Counted from the stretch's first letter, positions 27,386-36,785 are shown. The stretch: DNA of 64,000 nt from Luteibacter sp. UNC138MFCol5.1 (GCF_900110505.1 NZ_FODZ01000001.1:62001-126000), one strand, 5' to 3'. Numbers and translations: made by a program. Notes: a model not told the origin generated them from the letters alone.

Positions 27386-28285
27386 CTAGTGCAGGTGTGG
27401 ATGGGCGCGCAGGTATTCGACCAGCCGGTCGATGAACTGGCGAACCTTGATCGACCCGAACTTGCTCTCCCGATGGAGCACGTGGATCGGCCAGGGGGCT
27501 TCCTCGTACTCCGCCAGCACGACGACCAGCCGCCCCTCCTCCAGCTCCGCGGCGACCTGGTAGGACAACAGGCGTGCGATGCCGAGGCCGGCGACCGCGG
27601 CGGTGATGGCCGCGTCGTTGCTGGTGACGGTGAGTCGCGGATGCATGTGCACCATCGTCGGGTCGTCGGCGGTGCCGAACTTCCAGTCCACACGGGGCGA
27701 GACGCCGCTCGCGGCGACGATGGTGTGGCGAAGCAGGTCGGCGGGATGGTCGGGCGTGCCGTGGCGCGCCAGGTACTCCGGCGACGCGCATAGCACGCGA
27801 CGTGTGCGTCCCACCTGGGTGGCGCGCAGGCCGGAGTCGGGCAGCGGCCCGATGCGGATCGCCACGTCCATGCCCTCGTCCACGATGTTGACGACGCGAT
27901 CCAGGAAGTACGCGGCGATGTCGACCTCGGGAAAGTCCTTCAGGTAACGAACGATGCACGGCATGACGTACGCCTTGCCGAACAGCACCGGTGCCGTGAT
28001 GGCGAGATTCCCCCTGGGCGTGGCGTTGACGCCGGCGACGGCCTCGTTGGCTTCGGCGATGCTGGCCAGGATGTTGCGGCTGTCGTCGAGGTAGCGCCGG
28101 CCCGCGTCGGTGAGGCGCACGCTTCGCGTGGTGCGTGCCAGCAGCTTGACGCCGAGGTGCTCTTCCAGCGACGCGATGGCGCGCGTCACGGCGGCGGGCG
28201 ACAGGTCGAGGCGTCGCGATGCCGCGGCGAAGCTCTCTTCCTCGCCGACGCCCACGAAGACTTTCATGAGGTGGAGCTGATCCAT
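27386..28285 (-). CDS. LysR-family transcriptional regulator
   Basis: A 299-residue LysR protein with a winged helix (about 1-60: FVGVGEEESFAAASRRLDLS, LEEHLGVKLLARTTRSVRLT) and an effector-binding domain (90-295). The ATG at 28285 gives the normal family length; the open frame further upstream is not needed. It is transcribed away from the flavoprotein gene at 28449, the usual arrangement for a regulator and its target. The 163-bp space between them is the likely operator; the effector is unknown. Confidence 0.92.
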   Translation of the reverse strand: MDQLHLMKVFVGVGEEESFAAASRRLDLSPAAVTRAIASLEEHLGVKLLARTTRSVRLTDAGRRYLDDSRNILASIAEANEAVAGVNATPRGNLAITAPVLFGKAYVMPCIVRYLKDFPEVDIAAYFLDRVVNIVDEGMDVAIRIGPLPDSGLRATQVGRTRRVLCASPEYLARHGTPDHPADLLRHTIVAASGVSPRVDWKFGTADDPTMVHMHPRLTVTSNDAAITAAVAGLGIARLLSYQVAAELEEGRLVVVLAEYEEAPWPIHVLHRESKFGSIKVRQFIDRLVEYLRAHPHLH

Positions 28286-28448
28286 CGTGCGGTTCCGGAC
28301 GGGCGACGGTCCGATTATTTCGCAAGGCGACGGCGAGAGGTAGCTGGCGGCATCGTTCCGCAGGGCGAAAGAGTCAATTACGCCTCGCCACGTTCCGCCC
28401 GCTCGGGCCGCTGGCCAGAATGAACCCATTCCAGGCGAAACGACGGCC

Positions 28449-29381
28449 ATGAACGATTCCTTCTCCTTCCACCCCGGTGAACGCTCGGCGCAGGAACGGG
28501 CCGGTGAGTCCGCCATCGCGATGCGCAACCGGGCCATCGTGGCCAATTCCGTGGTAGCCGGTGCAAGACCCTTCATCGCGCAGCAGTTCATGGTGATCGT
28601 CGGGAACGTCGACGCATCCGGAAAGGTCTGGGCCTCGGTGCTGTATGGCCAGCCGGGCTTCGCGAAAACCCTCGACGGTCGATCCATCCACCTGACTCTG
28701 GCCGCTCAGGCGCGTGACCCGATGGATCCGATCTGGAGCGGTGTCGCTCCGGGCAACGACCTGGCCATGTTGTTCATCGAACTCGGCACGCGTCGCCGGT
28801 ATCGCGTCAACGGCACCGTGCTTCGCGTCGACGACGAAGGGATCGAGATGGCCGTGCACGAAGCGTTTCCCAACTGCCCGAAATACATCCAGCGACGCGA
28901 ACTGCGTGGGTTCGCCGATGTCGCAGCGGCCCCGCAGGCGGCTTCGGGCCGTGTGCTCCGTGGCAGCGTCCGCGATGTCGTCGATGCCGCCGACACCCTT
29001 TTCATCGCGAGCCAGCATGCCGAACACGGCGCGGACGTGTCGCATCGCGGTGGCGACGCCGGATTCGTGCGCGTCGTGGATGAGGCGACGCTGCGCATAC
29101 CCGATTTCGTGGGCAACAGCCTCTTCAACACGCTCGGCAACCTCGGCGTCGACCCGCGCGCCGGCCTCGCGATCCCCGACTTCGCCGGCGGCCGGTTGTT
29201 GCAACTGACTGGACGGGCGTCCGTGCGGTGGGACGGTCCGGACGCCGCGAACGAAACCGGCGGCACCGGACGGTTCCTCGAGTTCCACGTCGATCGGTGG
29301 GTGCTTCGCGACGCGATGCCACGCGCGGAGTGGGAATACCTCGACGCGTCGCCGTTCAACCCGCATAGCTCGGCACCCTGA
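28449..29381 (+). CDS. Pyridoxamine-5'-phosphate-oxidase-fold flavoprotein
   Basis: A 310-residue protein with two split-barrel-like halves. Recognisable parts are FIAQQFMVIVGNVDASGKVWASVL near residue 45, as in PPOX-type proteins, NDLAMLFIELGTRRRYRVNGT, and a second half with IASQHAEHGADVSHRGGDAGFV. It probably binds FMN or a related flavin and acts as an oxidoreductase on an unknown substrate. It is divergent from a LysR gene and followed 52 bases later by an alpha/beta hydrolase, so the three may form one small detoxification or catabolic unit. Confidence 0.85.
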   Translation: MNDSFSFHPGERSAQERAGESAIAMRNRAIVANSVVAGARPFIAQQFMVIVGNVDASGKVWASVLYGQPGFAKTLDGRSIHLTLAAQARDPMDPIWSGVAPGNDLAMLFIELGTRRRYRVNGTVLRVDDEGIEMAVHEAFPNCPKYIQRRELRGFADVAAAPQAASGRVLRGSVRDVVDAADTLFIASQHAEHGADVSHRGGDAGFVRVVDEATLRIPDFVGNSLFNTLGNLGVDPRAGLAIPDFAGGRLLQLTGRASVRWDGPDAANETGGTGRFLEFHVDRWVLRDAMPRAEWEYLDASPFNPHSSAP

Positions 29382-29433
29382 CCATCTCTCTACGAACCTC
29401 GCGCACACCCTCAAAGCACACGGAGAAACCGCC

Positions 29434-30321
29434 ATGAGCACCACGAACCTGAAGAAACTCCCCGTCACGTTCCATCGCCACGTCGATATCGACGGCGTCA
29501 AGGTCGCCTGGCGCGAAGCCGGCCCCGCCGACGGTCCCGTGATGCTCCTGCTGCATGGCTTCCCGACGTCGTCGCACATGTTCCGCAACCTGATCCCGGC
29601 CCTCGCGGACCGTTATCACGTGATCGCGCCGGACTACCCGGGCTACGGTGAAAGCGGCACGCCGGATCGATCGACGTTCGATTACACGTTCGAGAACTTC
29701 GGCAACCTCGTCCGCAAGCTGCTCGCGCACCTCGAGGTCGAGCGTTATGCGATGTACGTCATGGACTATGGCGCGCCGGTGGGCTGGCAGTTGTTCCTGA
29801 AGAATCCTGAGAAGCTGACCGCGCTCGTGATCCAGAACGGCAACGCCTACGAGGAGGGGCTGAAGGGTTTCTGGGATCCGATCAAGAAGTACTGGGCCGA
29901 CGGCTCGAAGGAGAGTCGCGACGCGATCCGCAACCTCGTGTCGCTCGAAACCACGATCTTTCAGTACACCGACGGCGTCGACGACAAGGAGCGCATCTCG
30001 CCCGACAACTGGATCCACGACCAGGCGCTGCTCGACCGGCCGGGTAACGAGGACATCCAGATGGACGTGATGTACGACTACCGGAAGAACGTGCCGCTGT
30101 ATCCCGAGGTGCAGCGTCTGCTGCGCGAGCACCAGCCGCCGTCGCTGCTGGTGTGGGGGGAGCGCGATGTCATCTTCCCCGCCGATGGTGCGCACCCGTA
30201 CAAGCGCGACCTGAAGGACCTGGAGTTCCACCTCATCCCGACCGGCCACTTCGTCCTCGAGGACCGCGGTGACGAGGTGATTCCGATGATCAGGGATTTC
30301 CTGGATCGCAAGCTCGCTTAG
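29434..30321 (+). CDS. Alpha/beta hydrolase, haloalkane dehalogenase/epoxide hydrolase type
   Basis: A 295-residue alpha/beta hydrolase. It has the oxyanion-hole motif LLHGFPTSSHMFRN, a nucleophile elbow VMDYGAPVG with Asp instead of Ser (near residue 113), a late acidic region in GERDVIFPADGA and a catalytic His in TGHFVLED. An Asp nucleophile is typical of dehalogenases and epoxide hydrolases. CGGAG precedes the ATG. It is likely cotranscribed with the preceding flavoprotein and under the same LysR regulator. Its stop overlaps that of a convergent GNAT gene. Confidence 0.9.
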   Translation: MSTTNLKKLPVTFHRHVDIDGVKVAWREAGPADGPVMLLLHGFPTSSHMFRNLIPALADRYHVIAPDYPGYGESGTPDRSTFDYTFENFGNLVRKLLAHLEVERYAMYVMDYGAPVGWQLFLKNPEKLTALVIQNGNAYEEGLKGFWDPIKKYWADGSKESRDAIRNLVSLETTIFQYTDGVDDKERISPDNWIHDQALLDRPGNEDIQMDVMYDYRKNVPLYPEVQRLLREHQPPSLLVWGERDVIFPADGAHPYKRDLKDLEFHLIPTGHFVLEDRGDEVIPMIRDFLDRKLA

Positions 30322-30869
30322 GATGCCGTCCGCGAGGACGTCGAGCCCGGGTGGAATGCCGCCCGGGCCGCGACGAAGACGAGGCTTTCGGCAAGCGGCG
30401 GCGCATCGTCGAGCGTGCCGAAACGGCGCATGCCGACCTTCTCGAGCACGCGGATCGATGCGGCGTGGTCCGGCCTGACGAGCGCATAGACGTCGTCGAG
30501 CCGGAGCGCGCCGAAGGCGTTTTCCAGGGCCACACGCGCGACTTCCGTCGCGTATCCCCTCCCCCACGCCTCGACAGCGAAGCGGTAGCCAAGGTTGATG
30601 CGGTTGACGCCGCCGTAGTCGTAATGCGACAGGCCGCCGAACCCGATGACGTGCGCAGGCTCGTCGTTGGTCGAGACCGCCCAGGGGCCGAAACCATGAT
30701 TCCGCCAGCAGGCCAGCCAGGTGTCCAGGACATGATCGGCCGTCGCCTGGTCGGGCAACGGGCCCGCGGGGTTGAACGTGTTGGTTGCCGGGTCGCCGTA
30801 GATGGCGAACACGCATGCCGCGTCGCCGGAGGCCACGGGCCGCAGTTGGAGACGCGCGGTTCTGGTCAT
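30318..30869 (-). CDS. GNAT acetyltransferase (RimJ/RimL type)
   Basis: A 183-residue acetyltransferase of the RimJ/RimL group: an N-terminal LQLRPVASGDAACVFAIYGD, the middle LGYRFAVEAWGRGYATEVARVAL with the CoA-binding loop, and VRPDHAASIRVLEKVGMRRFG. The stop overlaps the stop of the convergent hydrolase gene. It lies just downstream of a small membrane-protein gene on the same strand. The substrate could be a ribosomal protein N terminus or a small amine. Confidence 0.88.
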   Translation of the reverse strand: MTRTARLQLRPVASGDAACVFAIYGDPATNTFNPAGPLPDQATADHVLDTWLACWRNHGFGPWAVSTNDEPAHVIGFGGLSHYDYGGVNRINLGYRFAVEAWGRGYATEVARVALENAFGALRLDDVYALVRPDHAASIRVLEKVGMRRFGTLDDAPPLAESLVFVAARAAFHPGSTSSRTAS

Positions 30870-30878
30870 GCGGAAACG

Positions 30879-31037
30879 TTACTTCGCGACGAAGTAGATC
30901 GCCAGTACCAGCACGGCGACGACGACCAGCACCGCGAGACCGACCGCCGCGAGCCGCCCGAGCACGGACGCGCCCACGTCGCTCGGTGTCTCGTCGGGCT
31001 CCGCCTGGTGCGTCACGCGTGGGTCGTGCTTGGCCAT
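30879..31037 (-). CDS. Small single-span membrane protein
   Basis: A 52-residue protein with a charged N-terminal half and one clear transmembrane helix near the C terminus (LAAVGLAVLVVVAVLVLAIY, about residues 30-49). It has no recognised family. The open frame was extended upstream antisense to nothing useful; ATG 31037 is the natural start. It lies 73 bases downstream of the amine oxidase gene and nine bases before the GNAT gene, all on the minus strand. Confidence 0.6.
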   Translation of the reverse strand: MAKHDPRVTHQAEPDETPSDVGASVLGRLAAVGLAVLVVVAVLVLAIYFVAK

Positions 31038-31110
31038 GTCGTGTCTCCGTGTCTCGATGCACCGAGTGGAGCACCCGCCCGATGCGGGTTCGGTGAAGAT
31101 TCGCACGATG

Positions 31111-32379
31111 TCAGCGGGCGCCCGGTCCGGCCCGTCGATGCAGCAATCGGTCGAGAACCTCGTCCGCGGCGCGTGTGCCGGTCTCGAGTGCGCCATGGGC
31201 GGTGGAGAACGACGCGGCATGCGTCGCCTCTCCCGCGAAGAACAGCGTGTCCTCGAATGGCGCGGCCAGAACGGCGCGCTCGCCGGCATGAGTCGGCAGC
31301 GCGTGGCTGTAGGAGCCACGTACGTAGGTCTCGCTGCTCCACGACGAGGCGACCAGGGGGCGCAGGTGACGGCGCGCGTCGCTGCCGAGCAGGCCCTCCA
31401 GCATCCCGAGAAGAGCGTCGAATGTCGCGGCTTCGCCCTCGGCCGATACGCGCCATGCGCTCCGGCCGCCAAGGAAGGTTTCGATCACCGGACGGTCGAG
31501 CGGGCGCAGGTAGAACACCGGACTGTCCGGGTCGTGGGGATCGGCGATCAGGGCGGTTTCCGTCGGCAGGTCGATGTCGCCATCGATGCGCAGGAACAGC
31601 TTCTCGTCGCAGCCGAGGGGAAGGTGCGAGGCCGCGTGTCGCCATGGGTCGAGCGCGTCGGGAAGCCGCGGGGTGTCGCCGGTCAGGACGTTGGTCGACA
31701 TCGTCAGAATCGCGGCGCGGCAACGCACGGCGCCGGACGGCGTCGACAGCGTGACGCCCCGCGCGCCGAGCGAGATAGCCTCGACCGGTGTCGCCAGGCG
31801 ACACGCCACGTCCTGAGGCAGGCTCGCCGCGACCAGGGTGCCGTATCCACGTGGAACCCGCCAGTTGTTCTCGGTCGCCGCGCGCTCGTAGGCATTGTAG
31901 TCGGCCGCGGAGATGCGCTCGAGCGGTGCCCCGCTGATGTATCCGCTCATCGCCTGCAGGTAACCGTTCCAGCGTCCGTCGTCGGCGAGCGCGTCGGACG
32001 CCTTGTCCGACGCCGGCGGCGATGCCATGAGCCGATCGTGCCAGGCACGGAACGCCGCATGGGCCTCGGCCTGTTCGCTGGCGGAGAACCGTGGATGCGG
32101 CTGGGGTTTGTCCCACGCCGCGGGGCGGTGGTCGATCTCCCAGCCCAGGTCCTCGGCGATGGGCCGCCACGCGTTGCGGTCGGCCGTATGCAGCCAGCCG
32201 CAACCCATGTCGAGGGCCATGCCATCGACATGGCGTGTCCACGCGCGGCCGCCGAGGCGCTGCGACGCTTCGAGCAACCACACCGTCAGACCCTGCCCGG
32301 AAAGGCGACGTGCCGCGCCGATGCCGGCGGCACCGCCGCCGACGATCGCCACGTCGACATCGAACGTCTTGCCTGTCAC
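31111..32379 (-). CDS. FAD-dependent amine oxidase (monoamine oxidase family)
   Basis: A 422-residue flavoprotein. The N-terminal dinucleotide motif is VAIVGGGAAGIGAARRL, followed by the acidic strand end LLEAS and the GGRAWT motif. The C-terminal FAD motif is TLFFAGEATHAASFSTAHGALETG, typical for monoamine oxidases and related amino acid oxidases. The start is GTG, preceded by GGGAG. No signal peptide is visible, so it is probably cytoplasmic. The amine substrate is unknown. A strong dyad symmetry lies directly upstream. Confidence 0.9.
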   Translation of the reverse strand: MTGKTFDVDVAIVGGGAAGIGAARRLSGQGLTVWLLEASQRLGGRAWTRHVDGMALDMGCGWLHTADRNAWRPIAEDLGWEIDHRPAAWDKPQPHPRFSASEQAEAHAAFRAWHDRLMASPPASDKASDALADDGRWNGYLQAMSGYISGAPLERISAADYNAYERAATENNWRVPRGYGTLVAASLPQDVACRLATPVEAISLGARGVTLSTPSGAVRCRAAILTMSTNVLTGDTPRLPDALDPWRHAASHLPLGCDEKLFLRIDGDIDLPTETALIADPHDPDSPVFYLRPLDRPVIETFLGGRSAWRVSAEGEAATFDALLGMLEGLLGSDARRHLRPLVASSWSSETYVRGSYSHALPTHAGERAVLAAPFEDTLFFAGEATHAASFSTAHGALETGTRAADEVLDRLLHRRAGPGAR

Positions 32380-32382
32380 CCG

Positions 32383-32425
32383 ATGATCTCCCGGACGCCA
32401 CGAGACTATCGTGGCGCGGGAGTCA
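32383..32425. other. Interrupted inverted repeat between two minus-strand genes
   Basis: CGCCACGA (32396-32403) pairs with TCGTGGCG (32409-32416) around a five-base loop, and flanking CTCCCG/CGGGAG and GATGA/TCATC extend the stem. It could terminate the gene ending at 32440 or act in the leader of the amine oxidase; no T run is present. Confidence 0.45.
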
Positions 32426-32439
32426 TCGACGCCGCGTGA

Positions 32440-32796
32440 TCAGCCGCCGGCCTCGCACACGTCGTTCTCGCAAGCGAAGTCGATCTGGCTGTTGGCACCG
32501 ACACGGATCGGGATGTTCTTGCGTGTATCCACCGTCGTGCCGTCCTTGTCGAGCGTGACGGTGTACGTCCCCATGGGCAGGTTGCCCAGGCGATAACGAC
32601 CCTTCTTGTCGATCGTGGTGTCGCGGTGCAACCCCGCGCTGCTCACCGCCACGACCTTCGCCCCCGCCGGACCGTGACCGCCGATGGTGCCAGCGGTCGA
32701 CTGGGCCTGCACCGGCGCGCAGATCGCCGCTCCCACGGCGACGGCGGCGACGAGCGCCACGCGGCGCATGCCGTTCGTCGAAAGTATGTGGTTCAT
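32440..32796 (-). CDS. Secreted carboxypeptidase-regulatory-like domain protein
   Basis: A 118-residue protein with a signal peptide (VALVAAVAVGAAICAPVQAQ) followed by one beta-sandwich of the carboxypeptidase-regulatory/Oar N-terminal type (KKGRYRLGNLPMGTYTVTL). In this family such domains usually head TonB-dependent receptors; here the domain stands alone. Two Cys near the end (CENDVCEAGG) may form a disulfide. It is expected in the periplasm or outside the cell. Function is unknown. Confidence 0.75.
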   Translation of the reverse strand: MNHILSTNGMRRVALVAAVAVGAAICAPVQAQSTAGTIGGHGPAGAKVVAVSSAGLHRDTTIDKKGRYRLGNLPMGTYTVTLDKDGTTVDTRKNIPIRVGANSQIDFACENDVCEAGG

Positions 32797-33057
32797 GTGT
32801 TCCCCCTATGCATCGTTTGCTGCCCGCACGGCAATCTAAGCGATGAGGACGCCGCGGGAAAGCGGGATCGGCCTCGTCTGGAGCTTTGTTACAAAACGAT
32901 ACGAATGCGGCGGCGGGACGGCCGCGAATGGTGCGTCCAGGGAAGCGATCCTCGGTTCGAAGCGACCGGGTGGCGTCCCCCAGACCGTGTTTCACACAAT
33001 GAACCAATACTCGGGGGTCCGAAGGGGTAGGATCGGTGGACGCGCGAGGTAGGAATC

Positions 33058-33960
33058 ATGAAGAACATACTGCTGCAGACGACCATCGAACACGACGACA
33101 ACGACTGGGCGATTGAACGGTTCAGCCTGCTGAAGGCCCATCTCGAGGGTCTCCAGGACGAAACGGGCGAGGTCGCTTTTCGCGTCACGGCCCGGAATCG
33201 CGATCCGCTGCCGCAAGACGACAGCGTTCTGTCGCGCCTGCACGAGTCGGATGTCGACCAGCTCTGGCTTTTCGCGGTCGATACCGGGCACGGCCTCACG
33301 GCCAACGATTGCGAGGGCATCAGCCGGTTCCGCCGCAGAGGCGGAGCGCTGATGGTCACACGCGATCACATGGACCTCGGCAGCTCCGTCTGCACGCTCG
33401 GTGGGGTCGGCGCGGCGCACCACTTCCACTCGCAAAACCCGGAGCCGGATCCGAGCCGGCATTGCATCGACGATCGCGAAACCACCTATATCTCGTGGCC
33501 CAATTACCACTCGGGCGCCAACGGCGACTATCAGGACGTGTTCGTCGAAGGCCCGGCGCACGCGGTACTGGCCGATCCGGAATCCGAGACGGGCGTGATC
33601 CGTTTCCTCCCCGCGCATCCTCACGAAGGCGCCGTCGGCGCGCCGCCGGACGACCCGTCCGCTCGCGTGATCCTGCGCGGAAAGAGCCAGACCACCGGCC
33701 GCGACTTCAACGTCGCCGTCGCCTTCGAGGCATCGAACGAGGGCGGCCGTGCCATCGCGCAGTCCACCTTCCACCACTTCGCCGACTACAACTGGGACGT
33801 GCAGGCGGGTTGCCCGTCGTTCGTCTCGGAGGCACCCGGCGACAAGATGCTCGCGTTTCCCGAGGCGCTCCGCTCGACGCACCGCTACGTCCGCAATCTC
33901 GCGTTCTGGCTGAGCGAACATCCGCGGACGACTGGTGCCTCCAGGGAAACATCCCCTTGA
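33058..33960 (+). CDS. Conserved hypothetical, glutamine-amidotransferase-like fold suspected
   Basis: A 300-residue soluble protein. I do not recognise a named family with certainty. The layout - an N-terminal strand, VDQLWLFAVDTGHGLTANDCEGISRFRRRGGALMV, then DHMDLG and HHFHSQNPEPD - recalls ThuA or class I amidotransferase-like proteins. It is rich in His and Asp (HHFADYNWD near the end). GAGGTAGGA precedes the ATG. It has no signal peptide. The next gene in the same direction starts 91 bases later and encodes an NmrA-like oxidoreductase. Confidence 0.7.
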   Translation: MKNILLQTTIEHDDNDWAIERFSLLKAHLEGLQDETGEVAFRVTARNRDPLPQDDSVLSRLHESDVDQLWLFAVDTGHGLTANDCEGISRFRRRGGALMVTRDHMDLGSSVCTLGGVGAAHHFHSQNPEPDPSRHCIDDRETTYISWPNYHSGANGDYQDVFVEGPAHAVLADPESETGVIRFLPAHPHEGAVGAPPDDPSARVILRGKSQTTGRDFNVAVAFEASNEGGRAIAQSTFHHFADYNWDVQAGCPSFVSEAPGDKMLAFPEALRSTHRYVRNLAFWLSEHPRTTGASRETSP

Positions 33961-34050
33961 CCCGGCCGTGCCTATCGCGCCTTCCGCGGGCGGCATAGCA
34001 TCGAATGCCGGCGGCCGTTCCGCGTCGCCGGTCATCGTTGCGAGGTAGGC

Positions 34051-34815
34051 ATGAACATCGTCGTCCTGGGTGGCAAGGGTGTGGTGGGACACCATGTGGT
34101 GGACCGTCTGCGTCGCGAGGGTCACGACGTGACGGTCGCGTCGCGATCGACGGGTGTGGACATCGGCACCGGCGAAGGCCTGGTCGATGCGCTGGCAGGT
34201 GCGGACGTGGTCATCGACGCGACCAACGCATCGTCGTACACCACGCAAGAAACGTTCGACTTCTTCCGGAAGGGCATCGACAACATCCTGGAGGCCGAGC
34301 GGATCAACGGCGTCGGTCATCACATCGCCATTTCGGTCGTCGGCACCGAACGCATCGACGACAGCATCTACTTTCGCGGAAAGCGCTATCAGGACGAGCG
34401 GATCCGCAAGTCGGGCGTTCCTTTCTCGATCGTGCATGCGACGCAGTTCTACGAGTTTCTCGTGGCGATCGTCGTGTCGGCCGAGCGCGAGCAGATCGTC
34501 GAACTCGCGCCCGCGTGGATCGAACCGGTGGCCGCCGCCGATGTGGCGGCCGTGATCGCGGAACTCGCGTCGGGCGATCCCCTCCTTGGTTCGGTGGAGA
34601 TCGGCGGACCGGAGCGGGAACGCCTGTCCGACCTGATTCGTCGTTTCGTCACGATCATGGAAGCGCCGTGCGACGTACGCACCATCGAAGACGCCCCGTA
34701 CTTCGGCGCGCGGGTGAAGGAACGCGTGTTGTTGCCCTGCGACGGCGCGAGGCGAGGCGAACTCGGGTTCCAGGCCTGGCTGTCGCAGTCCGAGTTCGCC
34801 CGCGTGGACTGGTAG
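34051..34815 (+). CDS. NmrA/atypical SDR NAD(P)-binding oxidoreductase
   Basis: A 254-residue atypical short-chain dehydrogenase with the N-terminal cofactor motif VVLGGKGVVGHHVVDRL, DVVIDATNAS after strand 4 and a C-terminal EIGGPERERLSDLIRRF, as in NmrA/YwnB-type proteins. There is no YxxxK at the usual place, so it may be a redox sensor or reductase. GAGGTAGGC precedes the ATG. It converges with the TPR gene, with 13 bases between the stops. Confidence 0.85.
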   Translation: MNIVVLGGKGVVGHHVVDRLRREGHDVTVASRSTGVDIGTGEGLVDALAGADVVIDATNASSYTTQETFDFFRKGIDNILEAERINGVGHHIAISVVGTERIDDSIYFRGKRYQDERIRKSGVPFSIVHATQFYEFLVAIVVSAEREQIVELAPAWIEPVAAADVAAVIAELASGDPLLGSVEIGGPERERLSDLIRRFVTIMEAPCDVRTIEDAPYFGARVKERVLLPCDGARRGELGFQAWLSQSEFARVDW

Positions 34816-34828
34816 GTCACCGCGTCGT

Positions 34829-36667
34829 TCATCGCGATCCCAACGCTCCACCGTCCGCGGTGGCCACCTGGCGGACAGGCGGTTCGTCGGCCGGGTAATC
34901 GACACGGTGATCCCGCAACACCGCGAGCAACGCCGCGTCGCGGTATCCCCCGGCGCGCAGTCGCTCGATCAGCGGCGCCGCGTCGTCCTTGCGCTCCAGC
35001 GCCAGCAGCGCTTCGGCGCGCAACGCGAGCAGGCGCGGGTCGTCCTTCTCCCTCTTCGCGTTGGCGGTGTCGCGGAAGGCGTCGACGCGCAGCGCATGCG
35101 CGGTGCCCGGGTCGGCCGAGGCGTTGGCCTGCACCAGTCGCGCGGAAGCCATGGCCAGCACCGTCGCCCGGTCGTCGGGCTGCTTCGTGCGAAGGGGAGT
35201 CAGCAGGCGCAGCGCCGCCTGGGCCTGCTGTCGCGCCGCGGCGGCATCGCCGAGTGCGCGCCACTGCGCCGAGCGCTCGACAAGCGTCTCCGCGTACTCC
35301 CGCTGCCAGGCGGCGTTGGACGGATCCTGTCGCGTCAGCCGGAGGAAGATCGACTCGGCTTTCGTGGTCAGACGGATCGCCGCGAGCAGGTCGCCGGAAA
35401 GACGGCGGAGCCGCGCCAGTTGGGTCCCATACAAGGCGATCTGCTCCTGCAGGTCGGCGTTGCTGGGGTCGAGCGCGGCCAGTTCCGTCGCTTCGTCCAC
35501 GGCGTGCTGCAGGCGCTCCATTCCGGATGCGACGTCGCCCGCGAGCGCCTGCGTGCGACCGAGGATCGCCTGGACGCTGATCAGGTTGCCGCGGCGGTCG
35601 ATGTTCTTCGGGTCGGCAAGCGATAGCCGGGTCTGCAGGCGCTCGTCGAGCGAGTACTTGGCGACGGCGTCCCCGAGGTCGCCACGCATCAACGCGAGCT
35701 TGCCGAGGTTGTTGTACGCGATGCCGAGCGATTCGGCCCATTCGCCGTTCGCCGGCTGCAGGTCGACGAGGCGCCGCATCAGCACGAGCATGCGCCGGTA
35801 CTGCTTATCGGCATCGTCGAGCTGGCCACGCATCTCCATGACGTGCCCGATGTGGTTGTCCACCAGGGCCAGCTGGAACGTGAGCGCGGGATCGTCGGGC
35901 GTCTGCTCGAGCGCGCGTCGCAGGATCGCCTGCGCGGCGGCGTAACTCGTCTGCGCGTCGTCGAGACGGCCCTGCCGCCAGTGGACGATGCCGATGAACC
36001 CATGCACTTCCGCGAACGCGGCCTGGCTGGCCGCATCCTGCGGCCTGTTGCCCGCGAGTCGCGCCGCCAGGGGCAGCGCGGCCTGGTACGAGGCGAGCGC
36101 GTCGCCAGGCTGGCCCTGGTCGAGCCGCACGCTGCCGATCTTTTCCAGCGCGCTCACGCGCTGGGCGAGCGAGTGCGCGCTCAGCTCGTCGGCAGGCTGC
36201 GCCTGGAAATAGCGGATCGCCCGATCGTCGACGGCGGCCATGACGTCGAGGCGCGCGACCTGTGCGAGCTTGTCGTTGAGGTCGCCCAGCATGAACGCGA
36301 CGAGATCCTCGGCCTCTTTCTGCCGACGCTCGGCGGCGTGCCGCGCGAGCCAAGCCTGCACCGCGAGCGCGCTCGTGATCGCCATGACGCCGGCGGCGAC
36401 GACGGCGAGTGCGACGGCACGACGCGTCCGGCGCTGTACGTCCCGGCGCCCCAGCTCGTCGCTCACGCGAAAGGTAGGCCAAAGCTTTCGCGGTACCGGT
36501 CCGAACGCAGTGGGACGGCCGATCATCCTCCTCGGCACCGCGTAACTCTCCAGCGCGCGGTGCGGCCAACGCGCCCAGCCGTCGTCCTGATGGCTGTAGC
36601 TGACGAAGACGCGGTACCGGAATGCCGGAACCGGGGCGGCCTGGATCGTCACGCGCGTCGTTCCCAT
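34829..36667 (-). CDS. TPR membrane protein with a truncated TIR domain
   Basis: From ATG 36667 (preceded by GGGAG) the protein has 612 residues. It begins with the first part of a TIR domain (FRYRVFVSYSHQDDGWARW, near residues 16-34, to TFRVSDEL near 70). It then passes directly to a basic stretch and one membrane helix (VALAVVAAGVMAITSALAVQ). The rest is about ten TPR-like repeats to the C terminus. In related TIR-TPR proteins the TIR domain is about 150 residues and contains a catalytic Glu; here that part is missing, as if deleted. It is inner-membrane anchored, probably with TPRs in the periplasm. Confidence 0.8.
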   Translation of the reverse strand: MGTTRVTIQAAPVPAFRYRVFVSYSHQDDGWARWPHRALESYAVPRRMIGRPTAFGPVPRKLWPTFRVSDELGRRDVQRRTRRAVALAVVAAGVMAITSALAVQAWLARHAAERRQKEAEDLVAFMLGDLNDKLAQVARLDVMAAVDDRAIRYFQAQPADELSAHSLAQRVSALEKIGSVRLDQGQPGDALASYQAALPLAARLAGNRPQDAASQAAFAEVHGFIGIVHWRQGRLDDAQTSYAAAQAILRRALEQTPDDPALTFQLALVDNHIGHVMEMRGQLDDADKQYRRMLVLMRRLVDLQPANGEWAESLGIAYNNLGKLALMRGDLGDAVAKYSLDERLQTRLSLADPKNIDRRGNLISVQAILGRTQALAGDVASGMERLQHAVDEATELAALDPSNADLQEQIALYGTQLARLRRLSGDLLAAIRLTTKAESIFLRLTRQDPSNAAWQREYAETLVERSAQWRALGDAAAARQQAQAALRLLTPLRTKQPDDRATVLAMASARLVQANASADPGTAHALRVDAFRDTANAKREKDDPRLLALRAEALLALERKDDAAPLIERLRAGGYRDAALLAVLRDHRVDYPADEPPVRQVATADGGALGSR

Positions 36668-36785
36668 GGGCTGGCGCTCCCTGCACCGATGTCGGCATCC
36701 ACACGGGGTGGAAGCCGGACGTGGGCGACCGGCCCTGACGGTCGCGGGCAACCACCCTAGCACCAATAAAGGGGGACGCGCGTCA

